A DNA stretch of 64,000 nt from Alphaproteobacteria bacterium (GTDB lineage: Bacteria; Myxococcota_A; UBA796; GCA-2862545). Of the stretch, positions 41,606 to 50,524 are shown piece by piece. The notes below the pieces were generated by a model. That model searched no databases, was not told the origin of the DNA, and worked only from the letters and a program-made list of their open reading frames with translations. The stretch lies in contig JACKET010000002.1 of NCBI GenBank assembly GCA_020632875.1, forward strand, positions 558,001 through 622,000, given 5' to 3'. The stretch's first letter is position 1. Each line of letters opens with the position of its first letter. The translations under genes and the position numbers were made by a program.

Positions 41606-42862
41606 TCAGCCCTCCTTCGGGCGGGCGAACAGCGTCTCGTCGATGTGGGCGCCGGCCATGCGCAGCTTGCGCAGCATGTGCGGCACCTCGCCGGTCGCGC
41701 CGTGGTGGCCGAGCACCCGGCCCTCTTCGATGCCGTCGTAGTGGAACAGGAAGATGGGCGCGAGCTCGAGCGTGCCGTCGACGATGTTGCGCACCTCGGT
41801 GATGTCGGTCACGCGCCGCAGGCCGTCGGGGCCCTGCTCGATCTGCACGACGAGATCGATGCCGTGCGCGACCTGCTGCCGGATGACGTTCCGCGGGACG
41901 GGCACGCCCGTCTGTGCCGCGAGGTTCTCGAGCCGCACGCACGCCTCGACGGGGTTCGACGCGTGGATGATGCCGATCGAGCCGCGGTGGCCCGACGTGG
42001 CCGCCTGGAGGAAGTCGAAGGCCTCTTCGCCGCGGACCTCTCCGAGGATGATGCGATCGGGACGCATGCGGAGCGTGTTCCGGAAGAGGTCGCGGGTCGT
42101 GATGCCGCCGGAGCCCTCGATGTTCGGCTCGCGGGTCAGGAGCCGGACCTGGTTCGGCTGGTCGAACTTCAGCTCGAAGGTGTCCTCGATGACCACGAGG
42201 CGGTCGTCGGCCGGGATGCTGTGCCCGAGGATCTCGGCCAGTGTGGTCTTCCCGGAGCCCGCGGCCCCGGAGATGAGCACGGTCTGCCGCGCGAGCACCG
42301 CAGCCGACAGGAACGTGGCGATCTTCGCGCTCATCGTGCCGTTCTCGACCAGCGCGCCGAGCGAGGTGAGGTTCCGCATCCACTTGCGGATCGTGATCTG
42401 CGGCCCGCCCACGGCCGCCGGCGGGATCACGATGTTCACGCGGCTGCCGTCGGGCATCGAGAGGTCGGCCATCGGCGAGAGCTCGTCGAGCCGCTTGCCG
42501 GGTGTGAGGTGCAGCAGCCGCCGCACGATGTACCGGAGGTGCCGGGCATCCATGAACGTGACGTTCGTGAGCATCTTCTGGCCGTTCTGCTCGGCGAAGA
42601 CGGCCTTCGGTCCGTTCACCATGATCTCGGTGACGGTCGGGTCCATCATCAGGTCCATCAGGGGCCCGAAGCCGATGACCTCGTACAGGACCTCCTTCGC
42701 CATCTGCCCGTACGCGGTGCCCTCGACGCCGAGCCGGGTGTAGACCTCGCCGATGATCTCGGAGATCGCGTCCTGGTGGATGTCGCCGCGGTCGAGCGCG
42801 TTCAGCTCGTGGGCCAGTCGGTTCTTGAGGGCTTCGCGGACCTCGGATTCTGTCACAGCCAT
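41606..42862 (-). CDS. cpaF: CpaF/TadA-type secretion ATPase
   Basis: The 418-residue protein is a type IV/Tad pilus secretion ATPase. Visible motifs are YEVIGFGPLMDLMMDPTVTE (N-terminal domain), RVNIVIPPAAVGGPQITIRK, Walker A (ISGAAGSGKTTLAEIL), the Asp box VVIEDTFEL, Walker B region RPDRIILGEVRGEEAFDFLQ and the His box with GHRGSIGIIHA. Length is typical. A good ggaggc site precedes the ATG at 42862. None of the usual partners (TadB/C, RcpA, TadZ, prepilins) is next to it, as is often seen in Myxococcota where tad genes are scattered. Confidence 0.92.
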   Translation of the reverse strand: MAVTESEVREALKNRLAHELNALDRGDIHQDAISEIIGEVYTRLGVEGTAYGQMAKEVLYEVIGFGPLMDLMMDPTVTEIMVNGPKAVFAEQNGQKMLTNVTFMDARHLRYIVRRLLHLTPGKRLDELSPMADLSMPDGSRVNIVIPPAAVGGPQITIRKWMRNLTSLGALVENGTMSAKIATFLSAAVLARQTVLISGAAGSGKTTLAEILGHSIPADDRLVVIEDTFELKFDQPNQVRLLTREPNIEGSGGITTRDLFRNTLRMRPDRIILGEVRGEEAFDFLQAATSGHRGSIGIIHASNPVEACVRLENLAAQTGVPVPRNVIRQQVAHGIDLVVQIEQGPDGLRRVTDITEVRNIVDGTLELAPIFLFHYDGIEEGRVLGHHGATGEVPHMLRKLRMAGAHIDETLFARPKEG

Positions 42863-43010
42863 GGGTGCCTCCGTTGCAGGGGCGCATAGCAAGCGGCGTG
42901 CCGAGCGCGCGGATGCGGCCGGGACGGGTCGGACATGGGGTCGATGTGCCTTCTCACACAGCCGTTCGGGTGATTCCGCGCGTCGTCCCGCGGGGTGATA
43001 GAGGAGGAGC

Positions 43011-43337
43011 ATGGTGGTGATGCTGCTGGTGATGACCTCCGCGTGGGCCGGTCCGGTGCCGATGTTCGGGCGTCCTGCGCCCGTCGGGGGCCCCCAGGTG
43101 TTCGTGGTGATGGTCGTGCCGCCGAACGTGCCGGATCCCGCGCGCGCACTGCCGGGCAAGGCCGCGACGACGTGGGCGCTGCCCGAGGGGCCACGTCCGG
43201 CGTCGTCCGCTGCGGGTCCGTCGGTCTGGCAGCAGAAGCGAACCGCGGTCGAGCAGCCGGGGCGCTTCGTGTCGGTCGACGCGCTCGGTGAGGCGTTCTC
43301 GCCGCTCTCCGAGGCCGCGAACGCGCTCGAGCCCTAG
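43011..43337 (+). CDS. Small exported protein of unknown function
   Basis: The 108-residue product starts at an ATG behind gaggagg (43002-43008) with MVVMLLVMTSAWAGP, a short signal with likely cleavage after AWA. The mature part is Pro- and Ala-rich without recognisable domains. It is divergent from cpaF (148 bases between) and its last 4 bases overlap the end of the convergent SDR gene. No family is recognised. Confidence 0.55.
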   Translation: MVVMLLVMTSAWAGPVPMFGRPAPVGGPQVFVVMVVPPNVPDPARALPGKAATTWALPEGPRPASSAAGPSVWQQKRTAVEQPGRFVSVDALGEAFSPLSEAANALEP

Positions 43338-44167
43338 CTCTCGGGCGTTTCGGCGACCTTCTTCGCGGCCTTGCGCAGGTCGGAGTCGACCGCCGCGCGG
43401 AACAGCGACGGCAGCGACCGCCGCCCGAGGAGCGCGAGCCAGCTGTCCCAGCCGATGATGTTCTCGAACCGCCCCCGCTCGATCGAGCGGAGGATCTCGG
43501 CCGCCACGGCCTCGGGCGGGTAGGTCTTCATCAGGAAGTTCTCGCTCTCGATCGCCCAGCTGATCGGGTGCTTGTCCTCGTTCTCCTTCTCCAGGCCCGG
43601 GGTGTCGGTCGTGGGTGGGTAGAACAGCGTCACCGTCACGTCGTGGAGGAGCATCTCCTGCCGCAGCGCCTCGGCCATCCCGGCCACCGCGAACTTGCTG
43701 GCGGAGTAGGCGCCGTAGCCCCAGACGCTCATGAACCCGAGCATGGAGCTGACGAGGCTGATGTGGCCCTTGCTCGCGATGAGGTGCGGCGCGGCGGCGC
43801 GGACGAGCCACACGTTGCCGAGGTAGTTCACGTCCAGGAGCTCCTGGAACTGGCTCTCGGGCACGTCGAGCACGGAGCCCGTCGCGGCGTAGCCGGCATT
43901 GCAGATCAACACGTCGAGGCCGCCCATCACGCCGGCTGCGGCGTCGACGCCCGCCTTCACGGCCGCCGGGTCGCCGATGTCGATGGCGTGCGCGGAGTGG
44001 CCCGTCGAGATGGCGTTCAGCGCGGCCAGCACCTCGTCGAGCGCGGCCTGACCGCGCGCCGCGATGGCCACCTTCGCACCCTGCTTCGCGAGGAGCAGCG
44101 CGGCTTCGCGCCCGATCCCCTTCGAGCCCCCCGAGAGGAACACGCGCTTGTCGGTCCAGAACCCCAT
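43334..44167 (-). CDS. Short-chain dehydrogenase, 3-ketodihydrosphingosine-reductase-like
   Basis: The 277-residue enzyme has the SDR marks: cofactor loop GGSKGIG (13-19), NAG (90-92), a Ser at 140-141 and YSASK (154-158). The stretch after the active site, FYPPTTDTPGLEKENEDKHP, closely follows the PPDTDTPGxxxEN pattern typical of eukaryotic and bacterial 3-ketosphinganine reductases (KDSR/TSC10), and a hydrophobic C-terminal region fits membrane association. Myxobacteria and relatives make sphingolipids, so the assignment is plausible; general SDRs of unknown substrate remain the alternative. The ATG at 44167 lies 31 bases from the TPR-like gene on the same strand. Confidence 0.75.
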   Translation of the reverse strand: MGFWTDKRVFLSGGSKGIGREAALLLAKQGAKVAIAARGQAALDEVLAALNAISTGHSAHAIDIGDPAAVKAGVDAAAGVMGGLDVLICNAGYAATGSVLDVPESQFQELLDVNYLGNVWLVRAAAPHLIASKGHISLVSSMLGFMSVWGYGAYSASKFAVAGMAEALRQEMLLHDVTVTLFYPPTTDTPGLEKENEDKHPISWAIESENFLMKTYPPEAVAAEILRSIERGRFENIIGWDSWLALLGRRSLPSLFRAAVDSDLRKAAKKVAETPES

Positions 44168-44198
44168 GGGCCCTCCCAGCGCGGGAGGTAACCGCGCG

Positions 44199-45113
44199 TC
44201 AGAGGGCGTCCACCTTCGCGACCATCACGGCGTGTGCGGACTCGAAGGTCTCGAGGTCGAAGTCGCTGGACGTGCGGGCGGCGTGGCGGATGCCGATGTC
44301 GTAGAAGCGCGTGGCCTTCACCCACACCGCCTCGACCTTCTTGCGCTCGTCGGGCGGGAGGTCGGCGGGGTTGCCGAAGGTCGTGACCACGTCGTCGCCG
44401 AGCCGCTCGTAGGACTGCGCGATGCGCAGGATCTGGTCGAGCGTGAAGTCGGGCTGCTGCGTGGGGATGGTCTTCTCGAGCTGCTTGCGGGCGCCGTCGA
44501 TCAGGATGGCGCGGCGCTCGAGCAGCGTGGCGTCGTCGGTGCCGAGCTGGTCGGCCACGTCGAGCCACGTCGTGACGAGGAGGGTGCGCGCTTTGGCCTG
44601 GTGCCAGGTCGCGATGTCGTGGTCGGTCTCTTCGAGCGCGGCGAGGACCTTCTTCGTGCCCCGCTTCGTGCTGCCCTTGCCGAGGACGAACATCGCCTCG
44701 TTCAGGTCGAACATCGCGGCGTCCTTCAGGCCGAGCTCGCGGCCCCGCTTCGCCTGGCGCAGCCACCTCAGCGCCTCGGCCGATTCGCCCGTGTCGTGGA
44801 GCGTCTCGGCGATGTGGAACTCGAGCTTGTCGGTGAAGGCGCCGTGCGGCTGGCGCGCCAGCGCGTCGCGGTAGAGGAGCAGCGCATCGCGGCTGAACCC
44901 CTCCATCTGCCACGCGCGCCCCATGACGTATGCGGCCTCTTGATCGTGGGATCCGGGGATCTCCAGAGCCGATCGCGCGGCCTGCCGGGCACCCGCGTAG
45001 TCGTCGTCTTCGAAGCGGTGCCACGCTTCGACGAGATGTTGGGCTGCATCCTCCCGGATCGGGGAGTCTGCGGAAGCGGCGAGGGCGAGTGTGGTGATGA
45101 GCATGTGAGTCAC
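44199..45113 (-). CDS. Exported TPR-like helical repeat protein
   Basis: The 304-residue protein begins MTHMLITTLALAASADSP (GTG at 45113; an ATG three codons later is possible), a short leader. The rest is helical with tetratricopeptide-like spacing: AAQHLVEAWHRFEDDDYAGA, EAAYVMGRAWQMEGFSRDAL, FHIAETLHDTGESAEALRWL, and LDQILRIAQSYERLGDDVVT. TPR proteins are scaffolds, often in envelope assembly. It is followed on the same strand by the SDR gene, which may be co-transcribed. Confidence 0.65.
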   Translation of the reverse strand: MTHMLITTLALAASADSPIREDAAQHLVEAWHRFEDDDYAGARQAARSALEIPGSHDQEAAYVMGRAWQMEGFSRDALLLYRDALARQPHGAFTDKLEFHIAETLHDTGESAEALRWLRQAKRGRELGLKDAAMFDLNEAMFVLGKGSTKRGTKKVLAALEETDHDIATWHQAKARTLLVTTWLDVADQLGTDDATLLERRAILIDGARKQLEKTIPTQQPDFTLDQILRIAQSYERLGDDVVTTFGNPADLPPDERKKVEAVWVKATRFYDIGIRHAARTSSDFDLETFESAHAVMVAKVDAL

Positions 45114-45435
45114 GGACCGTCAAGCCTGGAAGCGGTTCCCGGAAACCGCATGGCCGTGTGCTAATTTCTCATTGCTGCGAGGTGCGTGCTACCAGCGTCT
45201 TCATCGATCCCCCCGTAAGCGTTGTCTTCGGACTTCGTCACTCGTCGTGGAGTGCATGCCCTTGTGGAAGGGAAGCCAGAAGCGGCGAAATGAGGCCCAC
45301 CTACTGAAACGGTAGGGGGTACATGCGACGCTGTCACGGCCATCCCGGCTCCCCCGGACCCCTCGTGGGTCCGGGGCCCCTTTCCCCTCGCGGGTTAGAC
45401 GTGCCCCTCGCGCCGGTCGGCGCTCGGAGAGCGGT
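45114..45435. other. Gene-free region with several hairpins upstream of the GT2 gene
   Basis: No gene is seen. It holds a 6-base-pair hairpin GCGGTT/AACCGC at 45132-45149, a small CCTAC/GTAGG hairpin near 45300-45316, and a strong 10-base-pair hairpin CCCCGGACCC/GGGTCCGGGG at 45352-45376 with a five-base loop. The last is followed by ccccTTTcccc, a poor U tract, about 60 bases before the GT2 start, so it could be a leader structure or a weak terminator. I do not recognise a known riboswitch in it. A promoter for the GT2 gene should be here; the more AT-rich patch gctaatttctcattg near 45160-45175 is a candidate. Confidence 0.4.
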
Positions 45436-46857
45436 GTGTCCTGGCCCGTCGCGATCATGGCCGTCTACCTGTGCATCCTCGGGGTGCTGTCGCTGAACGG
45501 CCTCCACAAGCTGTGGATGCTGCTCGCGTTCCGGAAGCGCCCGGCCCGCGGCCGTCGTGCGGACCTCGCCGAGTGGCCGGTGGTCACGGTCCAGCTCCCC
45601 ATGTTCAACGAGCGCTACGTCGCGCGCAGGCTCATCCGGGCCACGGGCGAGCTCGACTACCCGCGCGACCGGCTGTTCGTGCAGGTGCTCGACGACAGCA
45701 CCGACGACACGGTCGACATCGCGCGCGAGGCCGTCGAAGAGCTCGTGGCGGCGGGCATCGACGCGGCTCTCGTCCACCGGGAGGACCGCACGGGCTTCAA
45801 GGCGGGCGCCCTCGATGCGGGGCTCCGGTCGGCGAAGGGCGAGCACGTCGCGATCTTCGACGCCGACTTCGTCCCGCCTCCTGACTTCCTCAAGGCGACG
45901 ATTCCGTGGTTCGACGAGGGCGTGGGCATGGTCCAGGCGCGCTGGGGCCACATCAACGCGCAGGAGAGCTGGCTCACGGCGGCCCAGGCGACGCTCCTCG
46001 ACGGGCACTTCGTGGTGGAGCACACGGCGCGCAACGCGAGCGGGCGGTGGTTCAACTTCAACGGCACGGCGGGGGTCTGGCGGCGCGACTGCATCGCGGA
46101 TGCGGGGGGCTGGGAGCACGACACGCTCACCGAGGATCTCGACCTGTCGTACCGGGCTCAGCTCAAGGGCTGGAAATTCGTGTACCTGCACGATCTGGTC
46201 GCGCCGGCCGAGCTCCCGCCGAACATGGCGGCGTTCAAGACGCAGCAGCATCGGTGGGCGAAGGGCTCGGTCCAGACGGCGCGAAAGCTGCTCCGGCGGA
46301 TCTGGGGCTCGCCCGACGTGAGCCTGCCGGTCAAGCTCGAGGCCACCGCGCACCTGACGGCGAACTTCAGCTATCCGCTGGTGGTGGTGCTCTCGCTGTT
46401 GCTGCCGTGGGCCATCTACGCGCGCATCGAGGGCGGGCTGTCCGCGCTGCTCGTGATCGACGCGGTGCTGTTCTTCTTCGCCGTCGCGCCGTTCGTGCTG
46501 TTCTACGGGATGGCGATCTGGCATTCCGGGGCGCTCGGCACGGGTCGGCGGCTGGCGCGGCTCCCCATCGTGCTGGCGCTGGGCATGGGGATGGCGGTCT
46601 CGCAGACGCGGGCCGTGGCGGAGGCGCTGTTCGGCGAGGTGGGGACGTTCGTGCGGACGCCGAAGTCCGGCGGCGCGGCGACGATGGTCTACCGGGCCGC
46701 GACGCGCGGGCTCGTCGGCATCGAGCTGGCGCTCGCGGCGTACCTCGTGGGGGCGTGCGTGTACGTGACGAGCGCGGGGTACTTCGCGAGCCTGCCGTTC
46801 CTCGGGCTGTTCGCGGTGGGGTACGCGGCGGTGGGGCTGGGCTCGCTGCGGAGCTGA
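45436..46857 (+). CDS. Family 2 glycosyltransferase, processive beta-mannan/glucan synthase-like (CslA type)
   Basis: The 473-residue membrane enzyme carries the cellulose-synthase-type active site: VLDDSTDDT (DD at 86-87), FDADF (142-144), TED (232-234) and QQHRW (270-274). The opening PMFNERYVARRLIRATGELD and the exact QQHRWAKGS are characteristic of CslA-like mannan and glucan synthases, which polymerise a beta-linked polysaccharide and export it through their own membrane helices. One helix precedes the catalytic domain and about five follow (for example YPLVVVLSLLLPWAIYARI). The start is a GTG at 45436; an in-frame ATG lies seven codons later. No BcsB- or BcsZ-like partner is adjacent. 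Confidence 0.85.
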   Translation: MSWPVAIMAVYLCILGVLSLNGLHKLWMLLAFRKRPARGRRADLAEWPVVTVQLPMFNERYVARRLIRATGELDYPRDRLFVQVLDDSTDDTVDIAREAVEELVAAGIDAALVHREDRTGFKAGALDAGLRSAKGEHVAIFDADFVPPPDFLKATIPWFDEGVGMVQARWGHINAQESWLTAAQATLLDGHFVVEHTARNASGRWFNFNGTAGVWRRDCIADAGGWEHDTLTEDLDLSYRAQLKGWKFVYLHDLVAPAELPPNMAAFKTQQHRWAKGSVQTARKLLRRIWGSPDVSLPVKLEATAHLTANFSYPLVVVLSLLLPWAIYARIEGGLSALLVIDAVLFFFAVAPFVLFYGMAIWHSGALGTGRRLARLPIVLALGMGMAVSQTRAVAEALFGEVGTFVRTPKSGGAATMVYRAATRGLVGIELALAAYLVGACVYVTSAGYFASLPFLGLFAVGYAAVGLGSLRS

Positions 46858-46870
46858 CTTCGGTCTACGG

Positions 46871-48433
46871 TTTGCTTCGCGCGCGGAGCGCGCTGCGCGG
46901 CTCGCCTGCGGCGGCCTTGCGGTTTGGAGACCCGGCAGTCCCAGGATCCGGTTTCCTCATGGGTTCCGGCTCCGTGGCGGGGCGGGGGGAAACCGGACCC
47001 TGCGGACGTGCCTGTTGCGCTCGAGAGGTCGGGAGAGACTCGGGCTGGCAGGGCGCTGGAGGTCCGACCCGTGCGCGTGCGCGTGCGCGTGCGCGTGCCC
47101 GAATGTGCGCTCGAAGGGGCATTCCGGCTCGTCGTAGACGGCGGAGCTGCGGGTGTCGACCGCGGGATCCCGGCTCGTCGTAGACCGCGGAGCTGCGGGT
47201 GTCGGCCGCGGGATCCCGGCTCGTCGTAGACCGCGGAGCTGCGGGTGTCGGCCGCGGGATCCCGGCTCGTCGTAGAGGTCCGGGACCGCAGGTGTGGACG
47301 TCCGGTCTACCCTTTGCTTCGCGCGCAAGCGCGCTGCGCGGCTCGCCTATGGCGGCCTTGCGGTTCGTAGACCCGGCAGTCCCAGGATCCGGTTCCCCGG
47401 GTGGGGCGAGCGGCTGCGGCAGGGCGTGGGGGAACCGGACCCTTCGGGCTCTGCCTGTCGCGATCGAGGAGGTCGGGGAGACCCGGACCGGCAGGGCGCT
47501 GGAGGCCCGACCCGTGCGCGTGCGCGTGCGCGTGCGCGTGCCCGAATGTGCGCTCGAAGCGGCATTCCGGCTCGTCGTAGACCGCGGAGCTGCGGGTGTC
47601 GACCGCGGGATCCCGGCTCGTCGTAAACGGCGGAGCTGCGGGTGTCGGCCGCGGGATCCCGGCTCGTGGTAGAGGACGGGGATGGCGGGTGGGAGCGTCC
47701 GGTCTACCCTTTGCTTCGCGCGCAAGCGCGCTGCGCGGCTCGCCTATGGCGGCCTTGCGGTCGGGAGACCCGGCAGTCCCAGGATCCGGTTTCCTCATGG
47801 GTTCCGGCTCCGTGGCGGGGCGGGGGAAACCGGACCCTGCGGACGTGCCTGTCACGATCGAGGAGGTCGGGAGAGACCCGGACCGGCAGGGCGCTGGAGG
47901 TCCGACCCGTGCGCGTGCGCGTGCGCGTGCGCGAATGTGCGCTCGAAGCGGCATTCCGGCTCGTCGTAGACGGCGGAGCTGCGGGTGTCGACCGCGGGAT
48001 CCCGGCTCGTCGTAGACCGCGGAGCTGCGGGTGTCGGCCGCGGGATCCCGGCTCGTCGTAGAGGTCCGGGACCGCGGGTGGGAGCGTCCGGTCTACCCTT
48101 TGCTTCGCGCGCAAGCGCGCTGCGCGGCTCGCCTATGGCGGCCTTGCGGTCGGGAGACCCGGCAGTCCCAGGATCCGGTTTCCTCATGGGTTCCGGCTCC
48201 GTGGCGGGGCGGGGGGAAACCGGACCCTGCGGACGTGCCTGTCCGGATCGGCGGGGCTTTGGGGAGAGCGCGGTGTCGCGGGCGCTCGAGGCCCGACCCG
48301 TGCGCGTGCGCCTGCCCGATGGGGCGCTCGAAGCCGGATCCCGGCTCTTCGTAGACGGCACCGTCGCGGGTATCGGCCGCGGGATCCCGGCTCGTCGTAG
48401 ACCGCGGAGCTGCGGGTGTCGGCTGCGGGATCT
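46871..48433. repeat. Four tandem direct repeats of about 335-440 bases with nested 46-base repeats; no gene visible
   Basis: No convincing gene exists between 46858 and 48786. Four units start with TTTGCTTCGCGCGC at 46871, 47313, 47710 and 48099 (lengths 442, 397, 389 and about 335). Each holds, in order: a GC palindrome (GCGCGCAAGCGCGC in units 2-4), GGAGACCCGGCAGTCCCAGG or a close variant, a GTGCGC run of varying length, and 46-base sub-repeats with the core GACCGCGGAGCTGCGGGTGT. I count 3, 2, 2 and 2 full sub-repeats, which largely explains the 45-base difference between units 1 and 2. All six frames are open over long stretches, but the apparent proteins are just repeat translations. Confidence 0.9.
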
Positions 48434-48434
48434 G

Positions 48435-48670
48435 TCACCAGAGCAGCCAGAAACGACCGCCTGCTCTGGTGAGCTCCGATTCCGGTCCGCGGGGAGGCCC
48501 TCTCTGTCGACCCGAACACCGAGACGTCCCTCGGGAACCCTGACGTCACGGGTGGACATCCCCATCGAAGGTGCTCGGGGAAACGAGGACGCTCGCCCCG
48601 GTGACGGCCTGGTTTCTGCGTCATCTGCGTCCTTCTGCGTCATCTGCGTGAGGCCCTGAGACGCTCGGAC
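48435..48670. repeat. Dispersed repeat family A, copy 2
   Basis: Directly after the last 46-base sub-repeat begins a perfect 12-base-pair hairpin, TCACCAGAGCAG (48435-48446) and CTGCTCTGGTGA (48461-48472), followed by a spacer and, at about 48617-48655, two tandem 19-base units TTCTGCGTCATCTGCGTCC / TTCTGCGTCATCTGCGTGA. The order and much of the sequence match 3326-3500. In copy 2 there is extra sequence between the hairpin and the 19-base units. Confidence 0.75.
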
Positions 48671-48786
48671 CCCGACCGCTTCCGAGACGGAGAGGTGGCT
48701 CGCCGTGCGAGACCTCGAGATGCCTGGACTTCTGAACTGCGTGCGCCGCCGATACACTCGGACGGCACAGTGTCGGTGGAGGCCCC

Positions 48787-49182
48787 GTGGCGACCTGGCA
48801 GGACGTGGACGACGTGGTGGCGGCCCTGCCGGCGACCGAGCGGGCGACCGCCTACGGATACCGCGCGTGGCGCGTGAAGAAGCGCATGCTGGTCTGGGAG
48901 CGACCGCTGCGGCGGGCGGATCTCGACGCGCTCGGCCCGGACGCCCCTCAGGGCGACATCCTCGGCATCCGCACCCACGACGTCGACGAGCGCGACGAGC
49001 TGATCGCCGCCATGCCCACCGTGTTCTTCACGACGCCGCACTTCGACGGACACCCGGCCGTCCTCGCCCGCCTCGCCGCGCTCCCCGTCGACATCCTGGA
49101 GCACCTGGTGCGGGCCGAGTGGCGTCGCGCGGCGCCGAAGAAGGTCGTCGACGCGCACCCGGAGCTCCGCGAGGAGCCCTGA
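48787..49182 (+). CDS. MmcQ/YjbR-family protein
   Basis: The 131-residue protein matches the small MmcQ/YjbR fold: an N-terminal helix pair (WQDVDDVVAALPATERATAY), AWRVKKRMLVWERP, GIRTHDVDERDELIAAMP, the family's most typical motif F.T..F.GHPAVL (VFFTTPHFDGHPAVLARLAA) and a final helix EHLVRAEWRRAAPKKV. The family resembles DNA-binding CyaY-like domains, but its role is not established. The start is a GTG at 48787 and the gene stands alone between the repeat region and a convergent transferase gene. Confidence 0.85.
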   Translation: MATWQDVDDVVAALPATERATAYGYRAWRVKKRMLVWERPLRRADLDALGPDAPQGDILGIRTHDVDERDELIAAMPTVFFTTPHFDGHPAVLARLAALPVDILEHLVRAEWRRAAPKKVVDAHPELREEP

Positions 49183-49188
49183 AGCGCG

Positions 49189-50448
49189 TCAGGAGGCCGG
49201 GCGCGACCGGAGACCCGCGGCCAGCGCGACCAACGCCGGCCCCCACGTCGCCGGACCCAGCCACCACGGCTCCGTCCAGCGGTCGGGCGTGACGGTGAGC
49301 AGCACCGCGTAGCTGCCCATCAGGAAGCTCGCGGCCACCGCCCAGGCCCGCCCGCCCAGCACGAGGGAGGGGCCCAGTGCCCACAGCACGTACCAGGGGT
49401 GGACGGTCGGCGAGAGGAGCACGAAGCCGGCCCCGACCTGGCGCCACGTCCGCGCGGGATCGGCGTGGGTCGCGGCGTGTGCGGCGACGCTGAGGCCGAC
49501 GAGCGCCAGCACGCGGCGGGTCCAGTCGCCGAGGACGGGGTGGAGCAGGGGATGGACGAGGCCGTTGAACGACCAGTGCTCCGCGTACGTCTGGAGCGCG
49601 TGGACGAGCCCGGGACCGGCGGACAGCACCGGAATCGCGAGCACGGCGAGACCCAGCACCCCCACGAGGCCCGCCAGCGCGGCGCGAGCGGGCCCGAGCG
49701 CGCGGACGACCGCGGGGGCGAACAGGACGGGGAGCAGCTTGATCCCCGCACCCACGGCAGCCAGGCCCGCAGCCGCGGAGCCGCGCCCGGCGCCGAACGC
49801 GAGGAGGGCCCCGAAGCACGCGGCGAGCGCGAGCGGCTCGAGATGCGCGCCATTCGCCGACTCGAGCACGGGAAGCGGGTGCAGGGCCCACACCAACGCG
49901 GGCCAGGTGGGCACGCGCCGCTGCACGCACAGGCGGTGGAGCAGGGCGACGCCGAGCACGTCCACCGCGGCGGTCGCGAGCTGCGCGACGAACGGACGGG
50001 CCCCGCCGAGCGCCAGCAGCCGGAACCACCACTGGGCGACGGGCGGGTAGATGCTCGGGATGTCGGGGTGGTTCACGCGCGCGGCGAGCCACGGGTCGAG
50101 CGTCGCGAGCGACGACGGAGGCTCGAGGAACGGGTTGTGGCCGGCATTCAGCGCGACCCCCTCGAAGAGGAAGCGGTACAGGTCGTCCGACAGCAGGGGA
50201 GGGGTGCCGAGGAGGACGACCCGCGCAGCGACCGCAGCCCCCACCGCGAGCCGGAGATCGACGGTTCCCCGCGGCAGGAGGCTCACGGCGAGGCCCCAGG
50301 GAAGCGCCATCAGCGGCATCCACCCGATGGTTGCGCGGGAAGGAGCCCACCAGAGCAGCGCGGACGCGGCAAGGGCGCCGAAGAGCCCGATGCACACGGC
50401 TCCTGTCGTGTGTGGCGACGTGCGGTCCGTGCTCACGGTGGCGTCCAC
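49189..50448 (-). CDS. GT-C membrane glycosyltransferase (GT87/mannosyltransferase-like)
   Basis: The 419-residue polytopic protein has about ten membrane helices. The first outside loop contains PLLSDDLYRFLFEGVALNAG followed by NPF, the (S/D)DD.YRY..EG......G.NP(Y/F) pattern of polyprenyl-phosphate-dependent mannosyltransferases, and NHPDIPSIYPPVAQWWF also fits. A later IKLLPVLFAPA segment is typical of GT87. It uses a lipid-linked sugar at the periplasmic face; the acceptor is unknown. The ATG at 50448 is divergent from the Pal-like gene. Confidence 0.75.
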   Translation of the reverse strand: MDATVSTDRTSPHTTGAVCIGLFGALAASALLWWAPSRATIGWMPLMALPWGLAVSLLPRGTVDLRLAVGAAVAARVVLLGTPPLLSDDLYRFLFEGVALNAGHNPFLEPPSSLATLDPWLAARVNHPDIPSIYPPVAQWWFRLLALGGARPFVAQLATAAVDVLGVALLHRLCVQRRVPTWPALVWALHPLPVLESANGAHLEPLALAACFGALLAFGAGRGSAAAGLAAVGAGIKLLPVLFAPAVVRALGPARAALAGLVGVLGLAVLAIPVLSAGPGLVHALQTYAEHWSFNGLVHPLLHPVLGDWTRRVLALVGLSVAAHAATHADPARTWRQVGAGFVLLSPTVHPWYVLWALGPSLVLGGRAWAVAASFLMGSYAVLLTVTPDRWTEPWWLGPATWGPALVALAAGLRSRPAS

Positions 50449-50524
50449 GTCGGGGCTCCCGTTGACCCAGGGGGATCACGGGCATAATGTGCCGACGGGT
50501 CGCCATCGAAGAGGAGACGCGTAC

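Noticed and set aside
45290..45330. A cyclic-di-GMP (GEMM) or other riboswitch before the GT2 gene
   Set aside because: The ACGGTAGG-like word resembled part of GEMM, but the other conserved parts are absent.
46871..48433. Possible CRISPR array
   Set aside because: The 46-base sub-repeats are contiguous without unique spacers, and no cas genes are nearby.
46865..48757. Many overlapping frames in the repeat array (for example PRSTTSRDPA repeats)
   Set aside because: Their sequence is the translated repeat in every frame, with no codon bias and no ribosome sites.
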